Of a stretch of DNA of 64,000 nt, positions 53,694 to 61,558 are shown one piece after another. A program made the translations under genes and the position numbers. Below the pieces are notes generated by a model, which saw only the letters and a program-made list of their open reading frames with translations, was not told the DNA's origin and searched no databases. The stretch comes from Schleiferilactobacillus perolens DSM 12744 (GTDB taxonomy: Bacteria; Bacillota; Bacilli; Lactobacillales; Lactobacillaceae). Position 1 is the stretch's first letter. Each line of letters begins with the position of its first letter. The stretch is taken from positions 186,001-250,000 of the forward strand of contig NZ_AZEC01000001.1 of the NCBI RefSeq assembly GCF_001435585.1. Direction: 5' to 3'.

Positions 53694-55350
53694 TTTTGTT
53701 GAATTACACGCCCGTCAGCGGGCCGAAGCGTTACTGGATGCCGGTACTGGCCGGGAATTGATTGGTCCCTTGGATAATATGATTTCACCACAACTGGAAC
53801 CCCAGGGTATCGTACCCGAAAGTGACGATGGCGTGGTGATCATGAAGGGCCAAATCAACGGTAAAAATGTCGTCATTGCGGCCATTGAAGGGGCCTTCCA
53901 GGGCGGCGGTATCGGCGAAGTCAGCGGCGCCAAAATTGTTTCAGCTTTCGAACAGGCCCTGGCCGACAACAAGGCCGGCAAGACGATTTATCCAATCATT
54001 ATTTTGGACACTGGCGGCGTGCGGCTGCAGGAAGCCAATTATGGGTTGCTGTCCATTTCTGAAATCCATAATATTGTCATTGCCTTGAAGAAATATGTGC
54101 CAGTCATTGGTCTGGTGCCTGGCCGGGTTGGCTCTTTCGGCGGCATGTCGATCACCTCGGCACTACTCTCTTACTTGATCGGTACCGATCGGGCGCGCAT
54201 TGGCCTGAATGGTCCAGAAGTCATTGAGCAGGAAGCCGGTGTGCGGGAGTTTGATTCCAGCGATAAGAATCTGATCTGGAATACGCTCGGCACCAAGCAA
54301 CGGCTGGCCACGGGAATTGTGGATGAAATTGTGGACGATGACGTGGTTGCCTTTAAACAGGCGATTGCTGCGGCCATTACTGCGCACAAGGATTCTCACC
54401 GGGATCAAAAGAGTGATTTCTATCTGACCTTGCTGGACCAGTTAGATCCGACAGCGCCGCTGGATACGGTGGGTTACCGCAAGATGTTTGCGGCCGTGCA
54501 GCCAGAAACGCATCACTTGGCGCCGGCGCAGGCCAGTCAAACCCCTGGTACGCCCAGTCGTGGTCGGTTGTGGTTTGAAAAGCTTACCGGGATTCAAAAT
54601 GCTCAAAGTGACGTGTCGACTGTATTGCATGCCAAAAAGGATGGCCGGGAATACATCGCCATCGTGGCAGATGAACATAATCGCTTCCCCCGGGTACGGC
54701 ATGGCGAAGTCGGCTTAGTGGAAGGTTTCACCGTGGCCTCCGTGGTCAACGATCTAGTGGCTGCTGACAAGGATAAGGCCGTCAAGACCCCGATTATCAT
54801 GGTCGTGGATGTGCCCAGTCAGGCTTATGGTTATAAAGAAGAATTGATTGGGATTCACCTTTCTCTGGCCGCCAGCGCCGCCGCCTATGCCCGCGCCCGG
54901 CAAGCGGGTCACCCGGTTGTGGCCTTTATCCCTGGGGACGCCGTTTCAGGCGGCTTCCTGGCTCATGGTCTGCAATCCAATCGGTTGATCGCGCTGGATG
55001 ATCTCGGCATTACTATTCAGGCCATGTCCAAAGCCAGTGCCGCTCGGATTACCCAACGGACCATTGCCGAACTGGAAGAAGCAACAAAACACGTACCGGC
55101 CATGGCTTACGATATTGAAAACTACCGTAAGTTAGGGGCGTTGTATAAACTGATTGAGGGTGTCCATTCTAAAGATGCCAATGACCAGGCCGTGGCGACG
55201 GTGCAAGGTGTGATTCAACATGCCCTGGACAGTTTAGAGGATGCGCCGACGGATCTGAGCTTCCGCTATACCAACCCGATTGCTGTTAAGTCTGGCCGGG
55301 TAGCCACTAATAAAGTACGTCAAATGATGGCGGAACAATGGCCAGATTGA
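53683..55350 (+). CDS. mdcDE: Malonate decarboxylase beta-gamma fusion
   Basis: 555 residues uniting two subunits that are separate in Klebsiella, Pseudomonas and Acinetobacter. Residues about 1-275 are MdcD (AIEGAFQGGGIGEVSGAKIV; LVPGRVGSFGGMSI; RIGLNGPEVIEQEAG) and about 290-555 are MdcE (GRLWFEKLTGI; VVDVPSQAYGYKEELIGIHLS; FIPGDAVSGGFLAHGLQSNR). Together they form the biotin-independent carboxytransferase-like decarboxylase that releases CO2 from malonyl-carrier. No frame disturbance is seen at the junction, so it is a real fusion with one start at ATG 53683. Confidence 0.9.
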   Translation: MRNSFVELHARQRAEALLDAGTGRELIGPLDNMISPQLEPQGIVPESDDGVVIMKGQINGKNVVIAAIEGAFQGGGIGEVSGAKIVSAFEQALADNKAGKTIYPIIILDTGGVRLQEANYGLLSISEIHNIVIALKKYVPVIGLVPGRVGSFGGMSITSALLSYLIGTDRARIGLNGPEVIEQEAGVREFDSSDKNLIWNTLGTKQRLATGIVDEIVDDDVVAFKQAIAAAITAHKDSHRDQKSDFYLTLLDQLDPTAPLDTVGYRKMFAAVQPETHHLAPAQASQTPGTPSRGRLWFEKLTGIQNAQSDVSTVLHAKKDGREYIAIVADEHNRFPRVRHGEVGLVEGFTVASVVNDLVAADKDKAVKTPIIMVVDVPSQAYGYKEELIGIHLSLAASAAAYARARQAGHPVVAFIPGDAVSGGFLAHGLQSNRLIALDDLGITIQAMSKASAARITQRTIAELEEATKHVPAMAYDIENYRKLGALYKLIEGVHSKDANDQAVATVQGVIQHALDSLEDAPTDLSFRYTNPIAVKSGRVATNKVRQMMAEQWPD

Positions 55351-56036
55351 TTGCGCCGCATACGCTGATCAAGGTGGGGGACTTGGCTGACTTGAAGCCA
55401 GTTGACTCTCGCCGCCCTTTACCAGATTGGGCTTTGGCGATGTTGCAACAAGCCCCTTATGTGATTGTTCGCCGTGGTTCCCAAGAGAAAATGCTGCCGG
55501 TGGGGATTCGCGGATTTCAAAAGAGTCAACGATTTCCGGCGGTGCTGCCGATGGACCGCGTCACACCAGACCAGCTCATCACGCCGCAGCAAATTATTGC
55601 CAGGCAGCTTTTGCGCCAGTTGGCACCGAACCGCCTGGCGCTGCCTGCTTTTCAGGCGTTGCAGCATGCCACTACGGTATTACGGGATTATCACTGGGGT
55701 GTCGGCGGCAGCCTGCAATTTGAACTGGTCACGGGCTTGCCCATGGCCAATGAAAATAGCGATTTGGACATCATCATGGATTTGCCGCCACAGGATCTTT
55801 CTGTCACACAAGCCCGGGCGTTGCTGCAGGCGTTGAACCAAACCGCCGCCCACGCCGATGTGCAGGTAGTGGCTGGTCAGGATGGTTTTTCATTGGAAGA
55901 GTATGCCAACCACACCAGTCATACAGTGATGGTGAAAAGTGCTGCCGGACCATTGTTAACTGTAGATCCGTGGGCTTATTTACGATCTCATGGAAGGGAT
56001 GATGGGACGATTGCAGCAACAGGTGAAACTGACTGA
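55338..56036 (+). CDS. mdcG: Phosphoribosyl-dephospho-CoA transferase (holo-ACP synthase)
   Basis: 232 residues. MdcG attaches the prosthetic group to Ser25 of MdcC. The nucleotidyltransferase site is seen as GGSLQFELVTGLPMANENSDLDIIMDLP, with the S-DLD acidic pair. It overlaps mdcDE by 13 bases. Its substrate, triphosphoribosyl-dephospho-CoA, is normally made by MdcB, which is absent from this operon, so synthesis must come from a paralogue such as CitG elsewhere. Confidence 0.92.
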   Translation: MARLIAPHTLIKVGDLADLKPVDSRRPLPDWALAMLQQAPYVIVRRGSQEKMLPVGIRGFQKSQRFPAVLPMDRVTPDQLITPQQIIARQLLRQLAPNRLALPAFQALQHATTVLRDYHWGVGGSLQFELVTGLPMANENSDLDIIMDLPPQDLSVTQARALLQALNQTAAHADVQVVAGQDGFSLEEYANHTSHTVMVKSAAGPLLTVDPWAYLRSHGRDDGTIAATGETD

Positions 56037-56811
56037 TGGGACAACGCTAGCTGTGACAGTCACGGGTGTGGGCTTACCCATCGTCTTTCTCAATGGGTTT
56101 GGCGGCTACCAAGCCATTTGGACCGCACAAATCCAGCCGTTGGTGGCGTTGGGTGGTCAGACCATCACCTTTGATTATCGCGGACAAGGAGATTCCACGG
56201 GTGACTGTGCCAGCAATATCAATGACTTGGCCGATGACTTGCAGCAATTATTGACGAACTTGCATGTGCAGCGCCCGGTTCTGGTGGGCCATTCCATGGG
56301 CGCCAGCTTAATTTGGGCTTTTCGTCACCGCTATCCCGATACAGCGGTACGCGGCTGGGTCAGTGTGGACCAAAGCCCTCAGATGGTGAACGATGCCGAT
56401 TGGCCGTACGGGTTTCGGGGTTTGACCGCAACTAACCAAAAGGACTTTTTGCAGATTAAAAGCCGGTTGCACGAGACCCTGCATGGATTGGACGGCGGCG
56501 TGTTGCGGGTTTTAGGCGATGCCGAAGCACGACACCCATTTAATCCCGCGGACGCCCAGAGACTGCTTTTGTCCCACCTGGCCGATGATTGGCGGCCCAC
56601 CGTGCTGGCGGAGCAGTCTCCGGCATTGATGGTATCCGCGCGGCAGAGCCCGTATTATCCGTTGGGGTATGCGGAATGGTGTCAGAAGCGTAATGATCAC
56701 GTGCGAGCAGTGGTGATTGAGGACTGCGGGCATGATGTGATGGCTGAGGTGCCGGCGGCGTTTAATCAGACGATGCGGCATTTTGTGCAGCAGGTGAAAC
56801 AGAGAACGTAA
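55990..56811 (+). CDS. Alpha/beta hydrolase closing the malonate operon
   Basis: 273 residues; ATG 55990, 55999 and 56002 or TTG 56011 could all serve as start, since the GGAAGGG sits among them. Core: IVFLNGFGGYQAIW (oxyanion loop), FDYRGQGDST, nucleophile in LVGHSMGASLIW, and a late histidine in VIEDCGHDVM. Overlaps mdcG by up to 47 bases, so it belongs to the operon. A hydrolase is not part of the known decarboxylase; it might release malonate from an ester or amide. Function unproven. Confidence 0.8.
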   Translation: MEGMMGRLQQQVKLTDGTTLAVTVTGVGLPIVFLNGFGGYQAIWTAQIQPLVALGGQTITFDYRGQGDSTGDCASNINDLADDLQQLLTNLHVQRPVLVGHSMGASLIWAFRHRYPDTAVRGWVSVDQSPQMVNDADWPYGFRGLTATNQKDFLQIKSRLHETLHGLDGGVLRVLGDAEARHPFNPADAQRLLLSHLADDWRPTVLAEQSPALMVSARQSPYYPLGYAEWCQKRNDHVRAVVIEDCGHDVMAEVPAAFNQTMRHFVQQVKQRT

Positions 56812-56817
56812 TTATTG

Positions 56818-56862
56818 AGGCTCCAGGCATGAGTGCTTTTGACTCTACCTGGGCCTTTTTTA
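56818..56862 (+). terminator. Terminator of the malonate operon
   Basis: AGGCTCCAGG pairs with CCTGGGCCT with a bulge, followed by six T. Confidence 0.75.
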
Positions 56863-56931
56863 ATAGGTGGACGAATGCTGATATCGCAAGGCCTAGAGAG
56901 TATAAAGGGGGCAACCCGTAAGTTAATTGAG

Positions 56932-56961
56932 TTGTTGATAGATCGATATCTGAGCTATAAT
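56932..56961 (+). promoter_or_regulatory. Promoter of repeated RNA copy A
   Basis: TTGTTG, 18-base spacer, TATAAT (56956-56961); same layout as copy B. Confidence 0.7.
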
Positions 56962-56967
56962 GCCCAT

Positions 56968-57080
56968 AGAAAGCGCCGTGCACCAACACGACGTTCTCTA
57001 ACAGAACCGCTTTAAGAGTGGTAGCCATAGTTATAGCAAGTTAAAAACCGCTAGTCCCTGGGTTGAGGCAGAGCGATTTT
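56968..57080 (+). ncRNA. Repeated small RNA, copy A (no toxin gene)
   Basis: The body CATAGAAAGCGCCGTG..., hairpin with CACGACGTTCTCT, then ACCGCTTTAAGAGTGGT matches the RNAs at 57212 and 62562. The sequence that should encode the opposing toxin is lost; only its last codons plus CTCATTTTCGAA remain near 57086. A solo antitoxin-RNA relic or decoy. Confidence 0.65.
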
Positions 57081-57127
57081 TTGCGCTCATTTTCGAATCA
57101 CAAAAATCGACTCAACCCAGTGGGACT
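57053..57127. repeat. Long hairpin downstream of RNA copy A
   Basis: Arms AGTCCCTGGGTTGAG (57053-57067) and CTCAACCCAGTGGGACT (57111-57127) pair with a 2-base bulge, enclosing a second stem CGATTTTT/AAAAATCG. No gene lies within it. Confidence 0.6.
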
Positions 57128-57175
57128 AAAAGGATTGCATCAATATTGCCATGCTGTCCTAGTAAGCCAATTAAG

Positions 57176-57205
57176 TTGTCGACAAAACGACATCCATGCT
57201 ATAAT
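57176..57205 (+). promoter_or_regulatory. Promoter of repeated RNA copy B
   Basis: TTGTCG (57176-57181), 18-base spacer, TATAAT (57200-57205). Confidence 0.75.
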
Positions 57206-57211
57206 GCCCAT

Positions 57212-57335
57212 AGAAAGAGCGCCGTGCTCCAAACACGACGCTCTCTAGCAGAACCGCTTTAAGAGCGGTAGCCTAAGTGAGAACAAACAATTAAGTCGCT
57301 ACGTCACCCGGCAAAAGGTTTGAGCGGCTTTTTTG
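57212..57335 (+). ncRNA. Repeated small RNA, copy B (candidate type I antitoxin)
   Basis: Predicted structure: stem AGAGCG...CGCTCT with inner CCGTG/CACG, stem ACCGCTTTAAGAGCGGT, then an imperfect terminator TCGCT...AGCGG with TTTTTT (57323-57334). It runs toward the minus-strand toxin gene and ends within a few bases of its stop, so the two transcripts overlap at their 3' ends, as in TxpA/RatA-type systems. Named from layout; no known RNA family matched. Confidence 0.7.
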
Positions 57336-57340
57336 TTTGC

Positions 57341-57481
57341 TCATTTTCGAAGTGTTCGACGCAAGCGCCGAACAGCGCTGACCAGATTGGTGATTGCTTT
57401 GATCAGACGCGTTAACGTCTTGAACAAAACAATGAGACCAACCAGGAAAGCGAGGATGGCAGCAAAATGCTCTGCCATCAT
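57341..57481 (-). CDS. 46-residue hydrophobic peptide, candidate type I toxin (copy B)
   Basis: ATG 57481 to TGA encodes MMAEHFAAILAFLVGLIVLF, then KTLTRLIKAITNLVSAVRRL and RRTLRK: one membrane helix, an amphipathic region and a strongly basic tail. A good AAGGAGG lies 12 bases upstream. A second gene of the same length and 70-80 % similar sequence is at 62689, also opposed by the same RNA family. Such features are those of membrane-damaging type I toxins. It does not match Fst, TxpA or Ldr sequences I know. Confidence 0.7.
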   Translation of the reverse strand: MMAEHFAAILAFLVGLIVLFKTLTRLIKAITNLVSAVRRLRRTLRK

Positions 57482-57507
57482 AAGCTCGCAATGCCTCCTT
57501 CCTTCGT

Positions 57508-57546
57508 AGATTCCTGTGCGTGACGGTTTCACCCATCGGCACCACC
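57508..57546 (-). promoter_or_regulatory. Conserved 39-base block in the toxin leader (copy B)
   Basis: Identical over 39 bases to 62856-62894, more conserved than the toxin gene itself. Lies in the toxin mRNA 5' region, upstream of the ribosome site, and contains a short ATG-led frame (MGETVTHRNLRRKE). Likely a regulatory RNA element or leader ORF. Confidence 0.55.
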
Positions 57547-57718
57547 CTCTTTCGCGAAGTGAAGGCCACCGCTCATATCCCGTTTCTGCTTTTCTGATTG
57601 TACCATGTAAGCGGCTTTCAATCACGGGAAAAGTCGCTGAATTCCTTTATTCCCACCAGGTTGAGCCGCTCACGGGTGCTGACGATGAACTTGGTGGCGC
57701 GGAGTGAGTATTAGGAAC

Positions 57719-57805
57719 ACTGCCCTTGAATTTGTGATACTTGTAGACAAGAAATTTACTAGTCAGTTCGAACGCAGTAAGGAGTGGCTCGACAATGGAA
57801 ATTGA
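57719..57805 (+). pseudogene. Possible toxin remnant preceding an XRE antitoxin
   Basis: A frame reading NTALEFVILVDKKFTS and QFERSKEWLDNGN ends eight bases inside the antitoxin gene. No start and no upstream toxin domain remain. Position and overlap suggest the last piece of a HigB/RelE-type toxin. Weak. Confidence 0.3.
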
Positions 57806-58061
57806 TGCATTGATCAAGGAGAAACGGAAGAATCCGGATTTCAATCAGGCTTACGAGGGTGAGGGCGAAAAACTCGCCACAGCGGTTGCACTGTACCACG
57901 CACGTGAAGCCGCTGGTTTGACTCAGGCTGAGTTGGCTGAGCGCGCCCACACGACGCAAGCGGTAATTGCAAAAATTGAGCGCGGCGACAATGTTTCGTT
58001 TGAGAAACTACAGGCAATTGCCCATGCGATGGGAAAGACACTCACTGTCGGATTCAAATAG
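57795..58061 (+). CDS. XRE-family antitoxin-like regulator (HigA type)
   Basis: 88 residues. A short N-terminal extension (IDALIKEKRKNPDFNQAYEGE) precedes the helix-turn-helix AREAAGLTQAELAERAHTTQAVIAKIERGDN and the terminal strand KTLTVGFK, the usual layout of HigA antitoxins. AAGGAGTGG is its ribosome site. No intact toxin is adjacent on either side; the preceding bases look like a toxin remnant. It is either an orphan antitoxin or a regulator in its own right. Confidence 0.75.
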   Translation: MEIDALIKEKRKNPDFNQAYEGEGEKLATAVALYHAREAAGLTQAELAERAHTTQAVIAKIERGDNVSFEKLQAIAHAMGKTLTVGFK

Positions 58062-58119
58062 GCTCTGTCGTTTTGCTGATCCAATCTATTGCTGACCGAT
58101 GAAGACCTATGGCATGCAG

Positions 58120-58158
58120 AAAGCCGCTATCCCCACGATGAGGAAGGCGGCTTTTTAC
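58120..58158. terminator. Terminator after the XRE gene
   Basis: AAAGCCGC (58120-58127) pairs with GCGGCTTT (58147-58154), followed by TT; also usable for the minus-strand acetyltransferase. Confidence 0.75.
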
Positions 58159-58196
58159 ATGGTTCAATTCTTTATATGGTGTCTAATACGTCAAGA

Positions 58197-58793
58197 TTAC
58201 ATGAGGTCCTGTCCTGCAAAACCTGTCTTATCCGCATCCGTAATCGCTCGAATCACATGACACGGATTTCCCGCAGCAATCACATTATCGGGAATATCAT
58301 GGGTCACGACACTTCCCGCGCCAATAATCACGTCGTTACCAATCGTCACACCCGGCAAAACCGTCACATTGGCGGCGAGCCAGCAGCGGTTGCCAATCGT
58401 AATTGGTTTCGCGATACACCCGCCAATCTGTCGTTCTTTGGCGTCGAATAAATGGTTGCTGGTATAAAGGCCCACTTTCGGACCGAACAGAACATAATCG
58501 CCAATCGTGACTTTGGCGCCATCCAAGATCACACAGTCGTAATTGGCATAAAAGTTGTCACCGACATGGATGTTACGGCCAAACTCACAGCGGAAATTTG
58601 GACTGACCACTGGCTCAGTGCCGGCACTGCCAAAGAGGTCGCGGACTAAAACAGCTTTCTTATCCTCGTCGTCCTCTCGGTTGATCTGATTTGTCAGCAG
58701 GGTGGAGCGTTGACGTTCCTGAATTAATAAGGGGTCAAGGTCGTTATAGGGCTGGCCGGTGGCCATGTACTGGAATTTTTCGTCTAGGTTCAT
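58197..58793 (-). CDS. Sugar O-acetyltransferase (maltose/galactoside acetyltransferase family)
   Basis: 198 residues. N-terminal Mac domain (EKFQYMATGQPYNDLDPLLIQERQR) followed by left-handed beta-helix hexapeptide repeats, with the catalytic region NFYANYDCVILDGAKVTIGDYVLFGP and the closing PGVTIGNDVIIGAGSVVTHDIPDNVIAAGNP. It uses acetyl-CoA to acetylate a sugar hydroxyl; LacA/Maa homologues may detoxify non-metabolisable sugars. AAGGAGC precedes ATG 58793. Confidence 0.93.
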   Translation of the reverse strand: MNLDEKFQYMATGQPYNDLDPLLIQERQRSTLLTNQINREDDEDKKAVLVRDLFGSAGTEPVVSPNFRCEFGRNIHVGDNFYANYDCVILDGAKVTIGDYVLFGPKVGLYTSNHLFDAKERQIGGCIAKPITIGNRCWLAANVTVLPGVTIGNDVIIGAGSVVTHDIPDNVIAAGNPCHVIRAITDADKTGFAGQDLM

Positions 58794-58988
58794 TGCGTAT
58801 GCTCCTTGTATGATGTCTTGCTTTTCTGGCGGTATTGATTCCTATCGTACCAGACAAGAAGAGACTGTGCGGAGTGGATAGTCGTTAACAGATTTCTGGT
58901 GCGCGTTTTTCATACTGACGGTAGTGTAATTACTTTGGCTTTTCCCCGGCCAATTAGTAGAATGAAGATACAAACGGAGGAAAACACC

Positions 58989-59720
58989 ATGACAGTCACT
59001 TTGGAACGACCATACATCACCATTACCAATATCATCTGGAGCTTTGATTGGCGGACGCAGCAGATCAATGTGTTGTTGATCAAGCGGGCGGATGCGCCTT
59101 TCAAAGGTTTTTGGGCGTTGCCGGAGACTGCGATGCGGGTACATGAGGGGGCCCACGAAGCGGCTCTGCGGTTGGTCCGAGAAAAAATCGGCCTGTCCTT
59201 GTCCGCTGTCCATGCAGAACAGTTGGCGACTTTCACCGCACCGGATCGAGTGCCAGGTAATCGGGCACTTTCACTGAGTTATATGACGTTCTTACCAGAC
59301 CGGCCAAAGCTTGTACCTGGACCAGGGACGACAGATGCCCAGTGGTTTGCTTTAGCGCCAGAGGGACATGGCCATTTCAGTTTTCACTACGGGAAATATG
59401 CCTTTACCACCTTGGCGGACAATGAATATTTGCATGATCAAACGCCCACGACAGGGTTGGCGTTTGATCATAACTGGATTTTGACTGTGGCGTGTCGACG
59501 GATTGCGAATAAGTTGAATTATCAGCCGACGATTCTGCTGATTTTAGGTCCCACTTTCACACTCAAACAGGCCCGATATATTTACAACCAGTTCGGCCAG
59601 CACGAGCCGGATAATTCGAACTTTTTGCGCAATCACCAGCATCTGTTAACGGATACGGGGACGAGTCAACAGGATGGGCCAGGCAGGCCAGCCAAGGAGT
59701 ATCGCTTGACCCACGCCTAA
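58989..59720 (+). CDS. NrtR-like Nudix-winged-helix regulator
   Basis: 243 residues from ATG 58989 behind CGGAGG. Residues 1-145 are a Nudix domain in which the box is degenerate (EGAHEAALRLVREKIGL lacks the full REXXEEXGU), as in regulators that bind rather than hydrolyse ADP-ribose. Residues 165-240 form a winged helix (LKQARYIYNQFGQ; GRPAKEYRLTHA). NrtR proteins repress NAD synthesis genes; none is adjacent, so its targets are elsewhere. Confidence 0.8.
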   Translation: MTVTLERPYITITNIIWSFDWRTQQINVLLIKRADAPFKGFWALPETAMRVHEGAHEAALRLVREKIGLSLSAVHAEQLATFTAPDRVPGNRALSLSYMTFLPDRPKLVPGPGTTDAQWFALAPEGHGHFSFHYGKYAFTTLADNEYLHDQTPTTGLAFDHNWILTVACRRIANKLNYQPTILLILGPTFTLKQARYIYNQFGQHEPDNSNFLRNHQHLLTDTGTSQQDGPGRPAKEYRLTHA

Positions 59721-59851
59721 TATTGGCAAGAAGGGTGCGGGTTTCGACGTGGCCGACGGGAGTGCGGCTTTCGTTTTGCAAGTGTGCAGCGGGATAAAGC
59801 ATAGGTCATATCGACGAGCACCTGGTTTTCAAAAAATGATGGGGGATTAGC

Positions 59852-60052
59852 ATGCGTTGGAAATTGAGTGAGGGACAAGAAATTATTGTGCGGGTCGTAT
59901 TGGGGGCTTTTGTTGCGTTCCTTTTTCTTTTGCTGATGGGTATGCGTGGTGCGGAGTTACTGAAAAGCACTTTCAGCGCAGTACTGGCCCTGACCATCGT
60001 GTACGTAATACCGGGCGTTTGGCGAATGTGGAGGAAAAGCAGTCATAAGTAG
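59852..60052 (+). CDS. Small two-helix membrane protein
   Basis: 66 residues; helices at about 12-30 and 38-54, with a basic C-terminus (RMWRKSSHK). GGGGGA precedes ATG 59852. No family recognised. Next gene is another small membrane protein 47 bases away. Confidence 0.5.
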   Translation: MRWKLSEGQEIIVRVVLGAFVAFLFLLLMGMRGAELLKSTFSAVLALTIVYVIPGVWRMWRKSSHK

Positions 60053-60099
60053 TTGCTGACTGGTTATTTTAGTCGAAATTAATTACGAGGAAGATCAGG

Positions 60100-60381
60100 A
60101 TGAACAAATGGAAGTATTTCAGAAAGCTGATGCTTAACATCGCACCCTCAGTTCTTGCGGTAAGTGGCGCCCTAATCGCATCGATGCTGTGGGTGAAAAT
60201 TGTATTTCTTATCTTTGCTGTTGTTGCGTACGGCATCGTGTCCTATATGCAGGCACTGGCAATGGTGGATAATGACGATTTCCACGAGCGGATTGGTGCA
60301 TCGGTGGAAGGCATGAAAAAAGCCGGCTTATTACCACATGCCATCAGTGTGAATGGAAAACAGATCAAGGGTAAAAAATAA
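60100..60381 (+). CDS. Small two-helix membrane protein with a basic tail
   Basis: 93 residues; helices at about 13-30 and 32-50, then a soluble part (DDFHERIGASVEGMKKAGLL) and a lysine-rich end. ACGAGGAAG precedes ATG 60100. No family recognised; possibly operonic with the preceding small gene. Confidence 0.5.
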   Translation: MNKWKYFRKLMLNIAPSVLAVSGALIASMLWVKIVFLIFAVVAYGIVSYMQALAMVDNDDFHERIGASVEGMKKAGLLPHAISVNGKQIKGKK

Positions 60382-60539
60382 TTTGAATTCTGAATCACTG
60401 TGTTGATGTTTCCCGCGGTTTTCTAGTGTCCCGAGTGTAATTCATGCTTGATGCTACCTGAGTGGTTAGCGTACACTTCTTCTTGCCGTTATATATAAGC
60501 AAAAATGACTTTTATAGGTGTGCGACTCAAGGAGGAAAT

Positions 60540-60680
60540 TTACGCAAAGACCCAGGCGCTTATTATTGATCATCGGCGCTGTGGTTTGTGACCGCCTAGC
60601 CGATACGTATGGGCGAAAATACGTCCTGATGGGCACACTGACTCTTTTCTCAAGACGATGGCTGGTTCTACAAAAGATCA
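60540..60680 (+). pseudogene. Fragment of an MFS transporter
   Basis: LLLIIGAVVCDRLADTYGRK and YVLMGTLTLFS match the end of helix 2, the loop 2-3 motif A and helix 3 of a sugar or drug MFS transporter, with no coding continuity on either side. A relic. The rest of 60382-60827 contains no gene; a hairpin with AAGCCGC/GCGGCTTTT arms follows near 60682-60728. Confidence 0.5.
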
Positions 60681-60827
60681 TGAAAAAGCCGCCCAAATTT
60701 CAGTGCATCACTGGTGAGCGGCTTTTGCTACATTATTGTACATGATAGAAGGCACAGGCCCCTCGTATCATGATCTGCGGATCTCCGTCGTGCCTGGTCA
60801 GTTTCTGGTCACGCATGTCGAACTGGC

Positions 60828-61079
60828 TCACTCGCGCGGCACTTGACGCAAACTGTGATAAAAATTTTCAGGAGTACCGATCAGCACAATAATGATTAGT
60901 GTGTCGGAGTCAATGATGTATGCAGTTCGATACGATGTGTTGGCATATCGAAAATTGAATGCATAGTATCCGGCGAGGTCGCCAGTTTTTTGTTTGCCAA
61001 CACTGGGATCTTCAGCAATATCGCCGTGCATTGTATTAACCAACCGCTCTTTTAGCCTTTTGTTCTTGAGTTTATTCAA
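60828..61079 (-). CDS. RelE/ParE-family toxin, start codon unclear
   Basis: 83 residues from TTG 61079, with the RelE-like core LKNKRLKERLVN, DLAGYYAFNFRYANTSYRTAYIID and TLIIIVLIGTPENFYHSL. The same frame stays open upstream for about 16 codons (reading KVQPEPRVLKFLNK), which looks like the true N-terminal helix, but it has no ATG, GTG or TTG there. The gene may be inactivated, or begins at a rare codon. Partner antitoxin lies just upstream. Confidence 0.65.
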   Translation of the reverse strand: MNKLKNKRLKERLVNTMHGDIAEDPSVGKQKTGDLAGYYAFNFRYANTSYRTAYIIDSDTLIIIVLIGTPENFYHSLRQVPRE

Positions 61080-61110
61080 AAATTTTAGAACTCGCGGTTC
61101 GGGCTGGACT

Positions 61111-61440
61111 TTATAAGCCGATGGCCTTTTTCAACTCCTCCTGGGTCATCACTTTGCCAGTTGTGTGTGTCCGCATGTGCCTGAATGCGGCGGGGATGGC
61201 GGCTTTACGAGCGTTAAACTCCGTCAGTAAGTGATTGCCGGTATAGCCTTCTTTCACGAGATCTGCCAGAATATCCGAAGTAAAGTCAAAGAAATCGTTT
61301 TCCGTGTCTGTATCCACAAACTTATACAGAATTCCCTGCTCTGTGAGTTCGGGTTCTACGGTCTGCCCTTCAGCAATATTGAATTCCTTAGGGACAGTTA
61401 GAGTTAAAGAGTTTCCTTGTTTTCGAGTTTTCGTCAACAA
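61111..61440 (-). CDS. AbrB/MazE-type antitoxin
   Basis: 109 residues. N-terminal swapped-hairpin domain LTKTRKQGNSLTLTVPKEFNI and an acidic middle (FVDTDTENDFFDFTSDILADLV) that would bind the toxin. The AAGGAGG before ATG 61440 is good. It precedes the RelE-like gene on the same strand, forming a type II toxin-antitoxin operon. Confidence 0.75.
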   Translation of the reverse strand: MLTKTRKQGNSLTLTVPKEFNIAEGQTVEPELTEQGILYKFVDTDTENDFFDFTSDILADLVKEGYTGNHLLTEFNARKAAIPAAFRHMRTHTTGKVMTQEELKKAIGL

Positions 61441-61558
61441 TTGAAATTCCTCCTTGCAAGTACACCGTAATTATAATGTTCTTCCTTGTTTGTACGTGGT
61501 ACTTAGTCAAAAATCCGTCGTGAAGCGCACCTATTATGGAGGTAATCATTTGGGGAGC

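Noticed and set aside
57291-57569. 92-residue frame overlapping the small toxin, with a counterpart at 62642-62965
   Set aside because: Both frames are preserved only because the modules are duplicated; the 46-residue frame has the ribosome site and a coherent membrane peptide. The first part might still be a leader ORF.
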